Positions 63,969-64,000 of a DNA stretch of 64,000 bases are shown here, piece after piece. The DNA is from Bradyrhizobium sp. SSBR45G (GTDB taxonomy: Bacteria; Pseudomonadota; Alphaproteobacteria; Rhizobiales; Xanthobacteraceae). The position numbers were made by a program, and so were the translations under genes. Below the pieces are notes generated by a model. That model saw nothing but the letters and a program-made list of their open reading frames with translations, had not been told where the DNA came from and did no database searches. Position 1 is the stretch's first letter; each line of letters begins with the position of its first letter. The stretch spans positions 112,102 through 176,101 of the forward strand of contig NZ_BSCT01000011.1 of the NCBI RefSeq assembly GCF_030159255.1, given 5' to 3'.

Positions 63969-64000
63969 AGGCGCTAAAATAGACTTGCGGCGAAGAATCA

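Overview
The window is high-GC chromosomal DNA of an alphaproteobacterium. The best fit is Bradyrhizobium or a close relative. Reasons: the PQQ cluster, a transaldolase/phosphoglucose isomerase fusion, the PrkA-YeaH-SpoVR set, a LigD/Ku pair, small DUF3297, DUF6894 and DUF3309 proteins, and several families of short palindromic repeats between genes. This is inference from gene content and style; no rRNA or tRNA gene was seen. No phage, insertion sequence or CRISPR array was found, so this looks like ordinary chromosome carrying two metabolic blocks and a stress theme.

Layout. 1-6.0 kb: the end of an RND efflux pump gene, an orphan solute-binding protein, a divergent MFS transporter/AraC regulator pair, and malonyl-CoA decarboxylase. 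6.0-6.9 kb: a gene-free stretch with two palindromic repeats and the first copy of a structured element of about 390 nt with its own promoter-like end. 6.9-14.9 kb: small proteins, a multi-pass membrane protein, an amidase-glutathione peroxidase-DUF3297 operon, a secreted beta-propeller lactonase, a group III truncated haemoglobin and a DUF6894 protein. 15.2-19.8 kb: pqqA-B-C-D-E, with pqqA only 26 codons long, followed by an overlapping prolyl iminopeptidase-like gene. 21.2-26.0 kb: a three-gene operon for a 2-oxoacid:ferredoxin/NAD(P) oxidoreductase of the KorABC type. 26.3-32.9 kb: a DUF3754 membrane protein and the prkA-yeaH-spoVR stress operon, all on the minus strand.

34.2-41.7 kb is a sugar-phosphate operon: tal-pgi fusion, gnd, zwf, a 6-phosphogluconolactonase-gluconokinase fusion and a HAD phosphatase. 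Together they interconvert fructose-6-P and glucose-6-P, oxidise glucose-6-P to 6-phosphogluconate and ribulose-5-P, and bring gluconate in. 41.7-57.9 kb is an alpha-glucan/trehalose block: malQ and a GH15 hydrolase leftward, and treS-maltokinase fusion, glgB, glgX, treZ and treY rightward. The rightward genes build, branch and debranch glucan and convert it to trehalose. 58-64 kb holds a PHA-system protein, a 54-residue DUF3309 membrane peptide, ligD (leftward), the second structured element, an unknown gene and ku (rightward).

Two threads run through the window. First, GGAAC-N16/17-NGTT motifs, which match or nearly match the EcfG general-stress sigma factor consensus, lie upstream of malQ, prkA, the DUF3309 gene, ku and perhaps ligD. 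Trehalose/glucan metabolism, PrkA and end joining may therefore be stress-controlled together. Second, a repeated, covarying structured element with a TTGACA-type promoter occurs twice, at 6.5-6.9 kb and 61.6-62.0 kb, and looks like an undescribed small RNA family.
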